DNA of 64,000 bases from Cristatella mucedo (lineage: Eukaryota > Bryozoa > Phylactolaemata > Cristatellidae). The notes below the pieces were generated by a model, which was given only the letters and a program-made list of their open reading frames with translations, was not told the DNA's origin and made no database searches. Position numbers and translations under genes: made by a program. Below, piece after piece: positions 43,791 to 55,162 of this stretch. The DNA is taken from NCBI GenBank assembly GCA_009760855.2, contig WPIO01000166.1, forward strand, positions 1 to 64,000, read 5' to 3'. The number at the start of each line of letters is the position of its first letter. Within the stretch, counting starts at the first letter, position 1.

Positions 43791-44972
43791 GTGTATGTGT
43801 GTGTGCCTGTGTGTCAGTGCTTGTGTGTGCCTTCGTGCATACGGATGTGTGTGCGTGTGTGTGTGTATTATAACGAGCTTTCTTAGACAATCGAGGAATG
43901 CCTTGCGGAAGCTGGCTTTCGTTCAAGTTGTGAATGATTGGAGTGAAATAAAAAGTGGCGTATTTTAGTGTCTGGAAGCCTTCAGGAAGACAAATCGAGT
44001 CATGTGTTTATTGAGCAGACGTTTGGCTTTGAACTTTTCGACTTGCAAGGCTTGTTCGGCCGACACGGGGATGTCAACATCGAGACACTCGTGTGGGAAA
44101 TATATGAAAAGACAGCAAGATTCCGTCGCTTTTAAAATTAAAACAGATAATTTGCATGTAATTTTATTAAAGCTCAGTGTCATTGTTGTATCCCCTTAAG
44201 CCATCGTATTATTTCGAGGTGGTCGTAGCCAGCAGGTCGTAGACTAAGGCATACAATATATCTAGTTAGAACGTCTTTTTATTCTCACCATAGCACTGAC
44301 GACCATCCACCCCGGAGGAATTACTGCAGCTACATCCACATTACTGACCGGTTCGGCTTGTCCACAATGGAACCTCACCAAGCTCATAACGACTACAAAC
44401 TACAAAGCAACTGCCAACCTCGGCCGCGAAAGAGAGAGAGAAGAGCGAGAGAGAGCTGGAGAGAGGGCATCAAAGCGTGCCCCTTTCGACGCATTGAGTG
44501 TCACCATCTTACGATCCCTGAGCGTGGCTTACGCTTGATCCAATCGCTCGAAACAGCCCCTTCGACCCGCCTTTCCCGTTCCGGTCCTCGATATAGAGCT
44601 ACCTTGACCTTCCGTCAGTACCTTTTACATATTTACAGGGGACCAGCGTGCAGTCGTGATTTCGTGACGTGCTCCCAAAAGCAAGCCGCCCATAGAATTC
44701 CAGCACTCGGGCTGCCACTTTTCAGGATTTCGTTGCCGCATGGACCGGATGGACCGAACGGATCGGATGTGCATTGCACGACAACTCGAGGCGTCCAGCC
44801 GAAGACAGATCGACTGAGTACGAAGACGGTGACTAGCGATGGCCACAGCTCAGCGTCTTCTCGGCCACTTTCACCTCTGCTGGCAGTCGTGACTTTGCTG
44901 CACCGACCTTTCGTAGGTCATTAAACTAGCAATGACGCCATAAGGATTTGCTAACGAATATTCCAACTGGGC
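43790..44972. other. Intergenic, nothing firm
   Basis: GT-rich patch at 43780-43868. GTGTCATTGTTGTATCCCC occurs at both ~43330 and ~44179, flanking about 850 bases, which could be a degraded insertion. A 188-codon frame at 44358-44924 lacks motifs. Confidence 0.25.
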
Positions 44973-45048
44973 GCGATACGGTTCAAGCCTTACAGATGGC
45001 GTGCGACGGGGCGATACGGTTCAAGCCTTACAGATGGCGTGCGACGGG
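44973..45048. repeat. 38-bp perfect tandem duplication
   Basis: GCGATACGGTTCAAGCCTTA begins at 44973 and again at 45011; both copies run to GCGACGGG. Confidence 0.85.
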
Positions 45049-45184
45049 CTAAGGCGAGAAGTCACCGCTTGATGGATCGAGGCTGAATTGCACTGGCCAA
45101 ACGACGTCATGTCGTCCGGCACAATGCCAGCCCACAAGGTAATGAGTATGCAGAGCAAAACAATAAAGTGTATTTAATGAAAGA

Positions 45185-45412
45185 AAGTCATTTATGTGCT
45201 TATGCGTGCTGACATTGTAGCATGCTGCCACTAAACACACTTGCATGCTGACCCTGTGCATGTCACCCCTAACCATATTATTGATGTTGTTTGTCAAGCA
45301 GGATATCAGTCAACATTCGATCGTGTCCCCTTTGCAGCAAATGTGAAGGCCTAGAGAGAGATTGAGTTCTGTGAGGGCGCTTTATCTAGTGTATTATTAT
45401 TAATATGTTATT
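45185..45412 (+). mobile_element. LINE-1 family 3' fragment
   Basis: 3' UTR (GCATGCTGACCCTGTGCATG), then GGGCGCTTTATCTAGTGTAT and ATT repeats. Confidence 0.55.
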
Positions 45413-45644
45413 ATTTAAAAGCCTAAATTCCTTCGCCGGTGGCAATGGCTGAGCGAACGGTGGCGAGTAATGACCACAGCAACATGATAATAATAACAGA
45501 ACAAGAAGTAATTCTCTTTCTATGAATTTTAAACTCGCCGGAAAAAATTGTTCATTGATAGTATGCACTATTTCAGCACGCACAAGGACGTTAAAAGGTA
45601 AAAGTCAAAGGTCTAGGCTGATTTTTAACAGCTTCTATTATATT

Positions 45645-45775
45645 GAGTCTGATTAAAAGCCTTAACGGCCATCGCCATCTGCTTCCATGTCACCGTAAAG
45701 AACGGCCCACCGTAGGTCTCAAACCCAGGACCTGGATCATGAAGAGCTGGAACCCATTACCCCTGGGCTGATCTA
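45645..45775 (-). mobile_element. SINE-A copy, divergent
   Basis: Reverse complement: GATTAAAAGCCTTAACGGCC, CGGCCCACCGTAGGTCTCAA and CATTACCCCTGGGCTG. Confidence 0.4.
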
Positions 45776-45779
45776 AAAC

Positions 45780-46875
45780 TCGGGTCAGCTAAAAGCACGA
45801 CACATAGACATGGAGGAATTGGCTGACTGCAGCTTGCACTCGCTGTGCTGACGGCGCATCACGGGGCATCAATCTTGCATCAAGCTACACTTGAAAAGAT
45901 AATGAGCAGACGATAATGAGAGCGATAATGGCGTCCGTAGTAGTTACTCTTTCCGACGGCCGAGGAAAAACGAGTGCACATGCCAGACAAGTGCATGCCA
46001 GCATAAATTGCTCTAGCGCCACAAGAAATCAGCGAGATTTATCTACCGGCCTATTTATGTATTTATAAACGCAGAGCAGTCTTCGACGAGTGAATAGAAA
46101 ATAGTGGAAACAGTCACGAGACTATGAAATAGTGGAGGCAGCACTATTCCAAATAGCTACACCCACTATTTCATAGTAATAATTTAGTCCGCGAACTTCC
46201 GTACTGAGCTTTTACGGGTTGCGATGCCGTGCCTTTTAACCAAAATTAAGCAAATTTGTAAAAAAAAAAGACTTCGGCAGCTTATGAAAACATGCTCACG
46301 CCGCGAATACGACGAGGCGACGCTGGTGGCTGGGCAGCAGCACGTAGCAACATTCAGATGCAATAGTTGGATAGACTGGATACTCGGAAGGAAGAGGTGC
46401 GCCAGCGTCTGAGGCTAAAGTTACCAATTATCTACCGTAACTGTGAAGGCTAACCGTGAGCAGCTCACATAATGTACTGCTGAGGCAGACACGAGGCCGG
46501 AAGTTGAGTGAGCTAACGAAGGCAGCAGGCTTGAACCTAGTCGCTGATAACCCAAAAGTTGTGAAGGGCGATATAAGGGCGTTAAAGGGCGATAGCCCGC
46601 GTAGCGCAGCCGCGGGTGACAGCATACGCTCCGAGTGTTGAAATCATGATGCCCGATATTTGGCTGCCCGAGAAGCCAGAGACTCGGATTTACACGTGAG
46701 TGCAGAAATGGATGCTGATTACGCTCCGGTATCCGTTAACTTTGCCTGACGATACGAAGTGAGAAGTAATTTTTATCTGCGCCGTTTATGATACTATATT
46801 ATTTTAGTAATATAATGTAATTATATAATGTAATCATTTTACAGCCCATGTTTAGCCATTTAATGTCTTTTGCAG
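45780..46875. other. Intergenic, nothing firm
   Basis: One hairpin (46121-46177) and AT-rich sequence near 46800. A consensus donor (TTTACAC|GTGAGT) at 46697 could pair with the acceptor at 46875, but no convincing exon is seen before it. Confidence 0.25.
46121..46177. repeat. Hairpin, 15-bp perfect arms
   Basis: ACTATGAAATAGTGG at 46121-46135 and its reverse complement at 46163-46177, with further GTGGA/CACTATT repeats between. Confidence 0.7.
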
Positions 46876-47055
46876 CTGTCGCTTCGAGGCGGCGAGACTG
46901 AGCGAACAGTTAAGGTTAGGCACTGCTGCTCCGATGCTGGACTAGCTGTTTGCTTCTATAGCGAGTTTATTACCAATGAAGGCTGCACTGCAAACAATGT
47001 GACTACTTTCAACCATCAGTACGTGCCCGATGAGCACCCTACTTGTGCGACGACG
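46876..47055 (+). CDS. Orphan candidate exon, Cys-rich, Ig-like pattern
   Basis: After the acceptor GTCTTTTGCAG, a phase-0 frame reads RTVKVRHCCSDAGLAVCFYS, then NEGC and HPTCATTTV. The order of cysteines (CCS, LAVCFY, GC, TCA) resembles gene A exon 3 (NCSF, LAVCYA, LC, SCSA). The frame stays open to 47139. No partner exons were found, so it may be a stray copy. Confidence 0.25.
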
Positions 47056-47139
47056 ACGGTGTACAATGCAGCGTTGTGGTTATGCTTCGCATGTCTCGTT
47101 CGCCCGTTCGCGGCCGAGGAGGGAGGAGTGCTTGCATAG

Positions 47140-48270
47140 CGCACGAGTTGTACGAAGCTTCAGCGGCCGCGGCGACTCACTCGCTTTTAGAGACTTGAGA
47201 GGGAACTTTTTTTTCTTCACGCGTGTTAAATGTCTACGCTCGCCGGGGCATGCACGGAGCATGACCCGTCGCACGGCTTGCGACATCGCCCTGTGCTGCG
47301 ACTGCGATGCTTTCCATATCACTCGGTGTTTGTTTTGTCTCTGCTCTCTGTCTCTGCTCTTCGCGCCCCGCACGAGGTCGACGCGCGTTCGTCACGCCGC
47401 GCGCGGCTGCAGGCGCAGCAGCAATCGAGCACGCTGCTTTTTTGCAAGGAGCGTTTTACGCCGAGGCCGCTGTACTACTTCCGGGGTAAATACGTATGAC
47501 AAAATAATTGTGTTTACCATGTTCCGGTCGGTCGTCAAAATTTGATATTGCATCTTTAGCGTATTTTGTCATTTAGTGGCAAAGCATCCAAAATGTCGAT
47601 ATTGTAACCGCTGTTTGGGCACAATTTTAGTGGCTCACTGCAGTCATTATTAGTTTCCTTCCCAATGCCAGAGCTTAAAATCGACTGGAAACTGTGCTCC
47701 ACTTAAATTTGGTAAGCAATAGACATGCATAGATAGGATCTGCCTGCGGTAATCCACGGAGGAGTGTATGTTAGTTAAAACATGGTCAGAGCATCCTTAC
47801 GCTCCTTACAAGCAAAATAACTCGAGCGATCCTCGTCGTACGACGGCAATTCAAGCTGGCGACTGGCTCGGTCGAGTCAGCTTCGGGCGATTTGACGGAC
47901 GATAAGATGCGTTCAGGATGATCTCACGTGTTTTTCGTGTTTTGAATTGCGATATTACCGTTGTCTACTTTATTGCTTTACCTATTTTCGTGTTTTGCAT
48001 TGCGATATTACCGTTGTCTACTTTATTGCTTTACCTAGTACTATTCACTTTTCAATACGTACTTCTCATCTCGTAAGAGCTGTCCAAATGCTAACTGGTC
48101 GCGAGTGTCAGCTGCGTCGGTCCGGGCAGCGTCTGCTCGGACGTAACGTCGGACGGACGCTGGCTGGCGTTGATGCAAAGCAGCAGCAGAAGCAGCACGA
48201 GGTCTGACTAGAGCAGCTCGTGCCCGTACGAGTGGAGAGATTTCAACTCGTTAGTTTGTGAATTATTCAA
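47140..48270. other. Intergenic, 3' side of gene C
   Basis: GC-rich then AT-rich; only the 53-bp duplication stands out. Confidence 0.3.
47932..48038. repeat. 53-bp tandem duplication
   Basis: TTTTCGTGTTTTG[A/C]ATTGCG starts at 47933 and 47986; one mismatch seen. Near the 3' end of gene C, outside it. Confidence 0.8.
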
Positions 48271-48271
48271 C

Positions 48272-48277
48272 TTTATT
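48272..48277 (-). terminator. Polyadenylation signal of gene C
   Basis: AATAAA on the minus strand, about 125 bases after the stop codon at 48400. Confidence 0.55.
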
Positions 48278-48399
48278 CGTTACAATGCACATGTACAGGT
48301 ACGTGCAGCGCCTGCAGCTGTGAAGCGAAGCTCTGAGTGACATGCAGTGCTAGGTAGGTAGTGGTCCCCCCCCTGGAGCTGCAGCTGCCTCCCAGCATC

Positions 48400-49339
48400 T
48401 CATCCACTGCTGCTGCTGCTGCCTGCAGCTGCTGCTGCACGGTACACGGTCACAGTCTGATCCATCACCAAGCCCAGCACGGCTAGTACGGTCCTCTGTC
48501 CTCCGCCCAGTGACAGGCACCGAGGCGGCTGCAGTCCGAGGCTGCTGTAGGAGAAGACCTGCTGTAGCACCTGCCCAGTCGCAGCACAGAGCGCCCTCCC
48601 ACAGTCCCTGCTCCTGTCTCCCCACTGCAGCCCTACCACAGCCACGTACACGATACCGCCTGCAGCACAGACGTCCATCGCTCGCTCCTCGCTGCTCAGC
48701 TCGTGTGTCCATTGTCTGTAACCTCGGTGGCTGCAGCTGTCCACTACGTGCAGCTCTCTGCCATCGCTCAGCTCCACCTCGCTGTAGCTCGCAGTGACCA
48801 GAGCAGCAGCAGTGAGAGCCACACTGCGTATCCTATACTCGTACTCGCTGCTGTACAGCAGCCGCCCCGAGCTCAGCTGCAGCAGCTGCAGCTCTGTGCC
48901 AATCCCCTGGGTCACAGCGAGCAGGTCGCCGAGCACGGACAGCTGGGACTGCCAGGGAGGCCACGGCAGCTCAGCAACACGTCGTTCCTCGAGCCATGTT
49001 CCCTGCGAGTCCCCTGCAGCAGCAGCAGCAGCAGAGCTGCTGCGTCTGAGCAGCAGGACGAACCGTGAGTAGTACAAGGCTACAGCTGCACGTCCGTCCT
49101 GCAGAGACTGCACTGCATTGACCCAGTCTTTCCCTCCGTAGCTCAGCCTCGCAGGTTCCCAGATGCTCAGCTCGCTGCCGCTCTGACTGTATTCCTTCAG
49201 GCCGTGCTCCCAGGCAGCCAGCAGCAGGTGCCCCTCTGACGTCACAGACAGGTCACAGCACCGGACAGGCAGCTGGAAGCTGCTGGAGGCCGGGTCGAAG
49301 TGCAGCGCTGGCTGCTCCTCTGCTACAACGAACGCTGCG
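48400..49339 (-). CDS. Gene C last exon: propeller-like domain
   Basis: Minus strand; the acceptor is TATTCACTCAG; one base completes a TGC codon with exon 3. 313 residues run to a TGA at 48402-48400. Repeating units of the kind V-x-L-x-x-G-x-L-L-A are seen, for example SVLGDLLAVTQ and SVALTAAALVTAS. The tail is Ala/Ser-rich and encoded by CTG/CAG repeats. The DNA is rich in CTGCAG. The fold call is inferred from strand periodicity, not from a recognised signature. Confidence 0.7.
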
Positions 49340-52300
49340 CTGAGTGAATACAGGCATACGATTTGCTATTTATTATCCAAGATTTAGCATTCGCTATCTC
49401 TTTACATTGGCAAACGATAGCAACCTTAGGCGTTACAAGGTCTATTTATGAATCTCTATTTTGCAGTCTTGGGGCGGGATGAAGAGCAGCACTGGCTGCT
49501 CCTCTACTGCTGCAAGCGCTGCATTGCTGAACAGTATAAATCTTAGGCATAGCAGTCGCAATTTATGTGGATACATATATTGTGCAGGAAACACGAGTGA
49601 GCGACATCTGCTACAGACCGCTTTGCAGTTGCTGCCTATAAATATGGTGTTAGCGTACATTGAGTCATGCTTACACAATAAAATGAAGTACGACGTTTCA
49701 TTGCCTCCCTCTACTGTTGAGAGATGTTTGGTCTCTTTTGCAGCCTTCACGTTTCTGCCACAACCTCACTACTTTCTGCTTAGCTAAGGTGCTGGGACAT
49801 GACCAGAGGCTAATGAAATATTATTGATGTTAGTTATGCATGGAAGCAGCAGATCAATGCAACGTATGAGCAGGACAGTGGAAACAGGGTCCAAAGGACT
49901 TGATGCCTTCTTTGATTAGGGAACAAATTTCAGGACGAGATCACTAGTAAGCTGCTTCAATGAAGATATTAAGGTGCAGCCAGGAATCGGGGGACTGCAT
50001 TCTAGAGGGGATGCTGTCATCACAGGAATGGACTACCTTGTCTTGTCTATCTTCTGCACAAAGAATCGAGAGAAGCGATCGGCTAGATCATCACAAGGAT
50101 CATCAAGTAAGGAGCTAATCTGGGAGCGGTTCAGGAGATGGTTGATCGTCGATATCAGCATTTTTAGATTGTGCACCTGCGATTTTTCAATGTTTTTATA
50201 GAAGCCAGACTTGGCCTTTGCTAGGATCGATTGATACGACCTATTACTAAGATTATTGAGCCATTACTAAGAACTAGAGAGGCAGATATAACTACAAGAC
50301 AAATAAGCAGAAAACACATACCAGTGCTGCAATTTGCGAATGTCTGCACTAGTGCCAAGATCCACATAGCACAGGCCTGTGACGAAGGATGATAAGCCGA
50401 CGACATACACCGTAACCGATGCGATGCCACGTTTTTCCACCGTTTCCTCAACCGAGCATCGTTGAACTACTACCGGCAAAGCTAGTCCAGCATGAGTGAT
50501 AAGAAGAGGCTCCGTACGAGCTTGCAGCCACAGCCGTCAGATCGTACAGCTAGTCGAATCGCCTCGTTCGTACCGCAACGACTTAGCGTGTCAAAAACTG
50601 TTTAGAGCCTAGCGTTCCTACGTAGCAGCGTCTGTCAGCTAAAGTTCTGACAAGTGAGGCCAGCCGCACTCCACATCCGTGGGCATCGACGACTATCAAC
50701 GCGATCCGATCTAACAAATCCAACTAGCTTTGACGTATTTTTTCTTCTGGTAATGAATTTTAAGCAGGAATAGGTTATTTTAGCGTTTGTTGTCATCTTT
50801 GACAGCTGCTTACATTTTGATAATTTGCACAGCAATTTGCTAGCCATCACGTCAGATCACCATTTGAGATTCAGAACTGCCGTCCACATTGTCGTGCAAG
50901 ATCAACCAAAGAAGATCGCAACCAAAGACGTAAATCTTCGGTAATTACCTGCTATGTGGACAGTAAACCAATGAGAGAATATGCTTAAGCTGCAAGTGTG
51001 AGCTCTCATCTATTGCAAAACATTTATTCGAACAGGTTACTTGCTTTGTCGTATCCGGCTTAGATGTGTTGCAGAAGTCATTCCATTGAGCCTTCACGTA
51101 AAGACGAGTGCAAACCTATCTTTCTAACCTAAGTATGAGTGTGCATATGGAAAGTCTGGTGTTAACATATATGTGTTCATTTGACACAATCCTCTTCTCT
51201 GTAAAAAAACGGAGTTGTATAGTGCCCTAAGCGAATTGAATCTCTATTCAGACACTTTTCAAATCCCCACCAGTCCGAACCTACGATCGTTTATGTTAAA
51301 GGCGTTCACTTTACCACTGGGTCACACATTTGCTGAGTATCTCGCCTATACAGCCGAACCGGCAGCAAGTAACATTGGGCAGATTAGGACTAATCTAAAT
51401 CACTGACGGCTCCTGAATTATACTTGCTAAGAACCGTTTTTTGTGATATTTTATGGGCTGGAGAAAAGCCGAAGCCATGTAATAGACAGGGAGTTGTGCT
51501 CCTAGAATTGGCCTTGGCCTTCGAGCAGATTGGGGCTTAAGGCTTTGACAGCAGCACAGTTGTTGAATGTCATAGCTGCTGTTGGATGCCTGTAGCACTT
51601 CACTGCCTGTTTTCGCTACTGTAGGTATATGTGAGCCAATTTGTGTGGACCTAACAAGTCGCTAGCAGCGATGCAAAGTTAGTAACATCACAGGTTTTAC
51701 TCATTCCCCGGCTTGGACTAGCAACCGAACGGTCGCTGGGTTTGTGGCCTCGTTCTGTGTGGACATGGAAGCCCTACAACCACTTTGTAACATATGGCGT
51801 CGTAAGAGAAGAATAATTGCACTCAACATATAGAAGCCAACTTATTAACATAATATGATACATCTGTACTTGTGCTAATCATATCGGTTGTCTTTATTTG
51901 TGACCTTTGAACCTGAACGATGGGCTAACCGTGATATAGAGCCTTTGGATGATAATGTCGTTGCTGGTTCACTGACCTTCCGGATTTAGAGAAATTCCTT
52001 GCTGCTCTTAAGAGAATTTTGATGACATGCTAAAGCATAATCAGAAAATTGAAATGCACCGTCCGTCTTTCCTTAAACTAATAATAGACACATGTTTAAG
52101 CCATGGATACCAACATACAGTAGGCATAGGCACTATGATAGGGTTTCTGCTATGTTAGGCTATGTATTCGGGCTCATCGTCGACGTTGTGTTCTGCTACT
52201 ATTGGCAGTTCTCCCTGAATTGACGCTGCACTTATAAATCGTTAGAAGTGATTCCAAGGATTCGAGCTTAATTGGTATTCAACGTCTGTCGCCAAATACT

Positions 52301-54405
52301 AGCACAATGATGAGTATCACGTTTGTGGCCTAATTCGTTTCGGACGTGAAAGCAGCTACAATCAATTTGTAACACAGCTAAAGCTCTGGTGGTGAAATTA
52401 CGCAACGCCTTGCTAGACTGCGACATGACCTGGCACCTGGCCTTGTACAGCAGCTCTGCGACATCACAGATAATACTTATGATTCAGAATAATGCAATAG
52501 CAAAAAGTGCAATATTTAATTTGAATATTTTAGTTTGAAGGCAATTTAACACCTACCTAATGACTACAGCAGCACACACAAAAACTAAACGCCGGTTGAA
52601 TACAAGCTGGAGACCAGACGGCCGTTTAAGTCTGGGCCGGTAATACAGCACTTGCAAAGATCCACCAATATTAAATTCAAATATTATTTTTCAAGTCCAA
52701 GTAACGGCTAAGAGAAGGGTAAATTACCCCAGCTCACAATCACTCTCCTTCCATCCTAACGAACGTCAGCGTTCTAATTGCTCTTAGCTGCGTACTAACT
52801 CAACAGAAAAAATCAGCATCGTCTTGGCACCACACAAAGTGAACTGCATTCACGCAGAGGCACAGGACACTTTATTCTCATCATGTCTTCATTAAACTAG
52901 CCTACTCCAACAGATGCAACAAAGCAGAGTTGAATGCAGCAAGGACCCTGCAAGTCAAGTAAATGGTCACTAAGAGAATGCGAGGCAAGGGACGGCAGTG
53001 CAGTAGTTATGTTAGTGAGTTTCAGGCGAGCAATCTTGACAGCATTAAACAGAGCCGTACAGCTTGCGAACTAGTGGCTCGGCATCAGAAAGTTATAGGC
53101 TGTCAATTTGGGTCTTGATTATGTCAACTTACCTGCAATATCCCAACTTCCAGCACCTTCTTTACCGGCGATAATATCGGCAGCAATGCGGCCAAGGCAG
53201 TCTACAGAACAGAATCTTAATGGCTGAAACTGCTGAATCTCGGCAAGATGTGCTGGTCAGAGCTGTAAGCCAGGCCGGGCCACACACTGTCTGCTGTGCT
53301 TCACTGGCAGCTAGCTACCTGTGGTCAGCTTTGGAGTTCCAATCCACGAGGTGATAACTTCGTCTAGGTTTTCGGGCAGAGAGCCATTCAGCTCAACAAG
53401 CTTGCTCGCATCGGGCGTCTCATTGAATCCATCCAGCTGCTTGTCTATCACATTGAGACGAGACTGCACGGACACCTGCTGGCCTAGCAAATCAGGGGCA
53501 TCTGCAACGTCTGTGAGGCAGCTAAGGAAATCGCAGGCATGCTGTACCGACTGATGCAGCTGCTCGGCATGACTTTGCAGAACGATAGCGCTGCCTTCGA
53601 GCTGGTCGTAGCAATGCTTGAGCCTGCTCTCAGAATCATCAAAACGTTTGCTCAGAGCATCCACTGCATACTTCTTCTTGGTCCTCAGCTCGTCCAGATG
53701 AATGGCACGAGCCGATTGGATGTCCTTGACCAGACTCCTTGGCTTTAGTAGCAGCTCAGACTTGCTAAGCACACACTCAAGCAGAAACTGCATGCTCTCT
53801 CTTGAGTCCTTCGTAAAAGTTTCAGCTCTCGGTCCTTTCATGAGCTGTGGCGCCGAGTGTCCCGAGAACTCGCAGTGCGTGGCACAGTCGGTGCACTTTG
53901 CTTGCTTGCAGTCGAAGCACAGCAGATCCAGCGGCTTTTCGTGCTGCACGCACAGCTGCTGCCTTGCAGCTTGAAGCAATTCGTTCCAGTTCGTGAACTC
54001 TTCAAGTGCAATGGTCGTATGACTCCGATTGTCTCGCTTATGGTCAGGTAAGCAAGCTGAGTGCAAGGAGCTCTGGCACTGCATGCACCAGACGTCTGCT
54101 AGATCGTCCGGTTTGCCCTCCGCTCTGCAGACGCTGCACTTTTCTGCATCTTGGACGGCTTTGTAACGTCTCACCAACTCGGCGATAAAGCAATTTTGTT
54201 GCATCGTTGAACTGATGTCGGTGAATACGTCACAAGAAGGACAGCACACACTGTTCGAGCCCTCGGCTTTGACAGCACGGTCAGCACAGCTACTGCAGCA
54301 GCTGTGCAAGCATCGCAGCAGCACTGGCTGCTCTGCCAGTTGTTTGCAGGCGATGCAAGATAGCAAGCCTTTGAATAGGCTGGGCTCTGGAAGCTGCTGT
54401 GCCAT
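48400..54405 (-). CDS. Gene C: TRIM protein (RING, two B-boxes, coiled coil, propeller-like C-terminus)
   Basis: Coding exons on the minus strand are 54405-53319, 53201-53133, 50469-50322 and 49339-48400. They join in phases 1, 1 and 2 and total 2244 bases (747 residues). RING zinc ligands are C17, C20, C32, H34, C37, C40, C55 and C58. B-box 1 covers about residues 90-129, and B-box 2 about 152-183 (C152, H155, C163, C166, C171, C174, H177, H183). A coiled coil follows to about residue 330. The last exon has repeated hydrophobic strands such as HLLLAAWEHGL, AAVALYYSRFVLLL and VYVAVVGLQW, suggesting a diverged beta-propeller in the position NHL repeats occupy in TRIM-NHL proteins. The expected role is a cytoplasmic E3 ubiquitin ligase. 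The ATG sits in an excellent context (GCCATGG), just after an acceptor at 54413, so a non-coding first exon lies upstream. Confidence 0.8.
49280..49575 (-). repeat. Partial duplication of the gene C intron/last-exon border
   Basis: Minus-strand 49575-49465 and 49375-49280 share TATGCCT, a CTCAG/TTCAG acceptor and GAGGAGCAGCCAG. The repeat unit is about 190 bases apart. Confidence 0.6.
49443..49526 (-). CDS. Possible alternative terminal exon of gene C
   Basis: Minus strand, starting after the acceptor ACTGTTCAG. It encodes NAALAAVEEQPVLLFI and then PPQDCKIEIHK and a stop, clearly paralogous to the start of the true last exon (AAFVVAEEQPALHFD). It enters in the same phase, so exon 3 could splice here and give a short TRIM without the propeller. 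AATAAA (minus strand) lies about 70 bases downstream, at 49374-49369. Confidence 0.35.
49850..50230 (-). pseudogene. LINE ORF2 fragment upstream of the RT domain
   Basis: Minus-strand translation gives KSGFYKNIEKSQVHNLKMLI, then STINHLLNRS, DDLADRFSRFFVQKI and, after a stop, SSPLDPVSTVLL. This order is typical of the linker between endonuclease and reverse transcriptase in CR1/L2-like LINEs. It contains stops and frameshifts. It lies inside the last intron of gene C, in the gene's orientation. Confidence 0.5.
50322..50469 (-). CDS. Gene C exon 3
   Basis: Minus strand; the acceptor is TTTGCCGGTAG and the donor CACTG|GTATGT, phase 1 to 2. It encodes VEKRGIASVTVYVVGLSSF and then a stretch with YVDLGTSADIRKLQH. 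The alternating hydrophobic strands fit a propeller blade. The exon lies 2.7 kb from exon 2 but matches both neighbours in phase. Confidence 0.6.
50470..53132. other. Gene C intron 2
   Basis: 2.7 kb, AT-rich, with one SINE-B-like copy (51208-51368). I see no exon; a small in-phase exon cannot be excluded. Confidence 0.4.
51208..51368 (-). mobile_element. SINE-B-like divergent copy
   Basis: Reverse complement: GTTGTATAGTGCCCTAAGCG, CCGAACCTACGATCG and CACTTTACCACTGGGTC. In gene C intron 2. Confidence 0.35.
53133..53201 (-). CDS. Gene C exon 2 (69 bases)
   Basis: Minus strand; the acceptor is TTCTGTTCTGTAG and the donor GCAG|GTAAGT (consensus), phase 1-1. It encodes CLGRIAADIIAGKEGAGSWD. The Gly-rich phrase resembles linkers between the coiled coil and a propeller, but this is only suggestive. 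Confidence 0.65.
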
Positions 54406-54412
54406 GGCTAAC
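53319..54412 (-). CDS. Gene C exon with ATG: RING, B-boxes, coiled coil
   Basis: Minus strand; the acceptor TTTCTTCAG precedes 54412, the ATG is at 54405-54403 and the donor ACAG|GTAGCT follows 53319, leaving phase 1. The frame is open upstream of the ATG but crosses the acceptor, so that part is intron. All eight RING ligands and both B-boxes are intact, arguing that the gene is functional. Confidence 0.85.
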
Positions 54413-54711
54413 CTGAAGAAAGTACAAGGAAAATCCAGCTGAAAGATTAGCAACATACAATTTAGGGGACTTAAGCAGACTTCAATAATACCGATGAAAC
54501 ACGAACAATTGTAGAGCAGACACAGTCTCACAAAAGAATGACTGATGTGCAAAGACAAATGTGACTAAATTATCTTTTAGGGGATGCCACGTGATCGTGG
54601 TATCTGGCTGGACGACTGTTTGGTCTTTGATGCTCAATGCACGTATTCCTCATACGATACTACCGCGAAATAAAACAACTAAGTGATAGCTAATTAAATA
54701 GCCTCATCCCT

Positions 54712-54785
54712 ATAGCCACCAAAGAGCCTTAGTAATCCTTACCACTGCTTGCAGTTGGCAATAATCGATCGCCCTCTGCAGAAGA
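54712..54785 (-). mobile_element. SINE-A partial copy
   Basis: Reverse complement of the body only: CACTGCTTGCAGTTGGCAAT, then CGATCGCCCTCTGC. Confidence 0.35.
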
Positions 54786-55162
54786 AAGAGCCTTGACCGT
54801 TCTTGCACTGAGTCGGTGACATCTGGGAGGACTCACACATGCTCAGAAGTACTTGCTTATCAATGGCACGAATCAGGTTGCTCATGGCTGGTTGACACAA
54901 GTATGACACAAAAAAGCTGTGGAAACAACCAGTGGACCTAACAGACAGACTCTACCTAAGTCTGTATTTGTCCTGGCGAATACTAGCTGTGATGAAGACA
55001 AGGCAGTGAGTCATAAGATTCAGACAGACCCGAACCGGATCAAATCATTTCCACATCGCCTATGAAATATTTTCTATAAATCTCAACGCGAGATGATGTA
55101 TACGATTGTGCTAGGTATGCTAAATGACTTTACTAAGAGTTGATGCACAAAGGCAGAGTTTG

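Noticed and set aside
44358-44924. A 188-codon plus-strand frame
   Set aside because: No motif, no splice context and biased composition; may be chance or part of an unidentified repeat.
48510-49072. Plus-strand frames opposite the gene C last exon
   Set aside because: Shadows of the minus-strand exon, which is in phase with the other TRIM exons.
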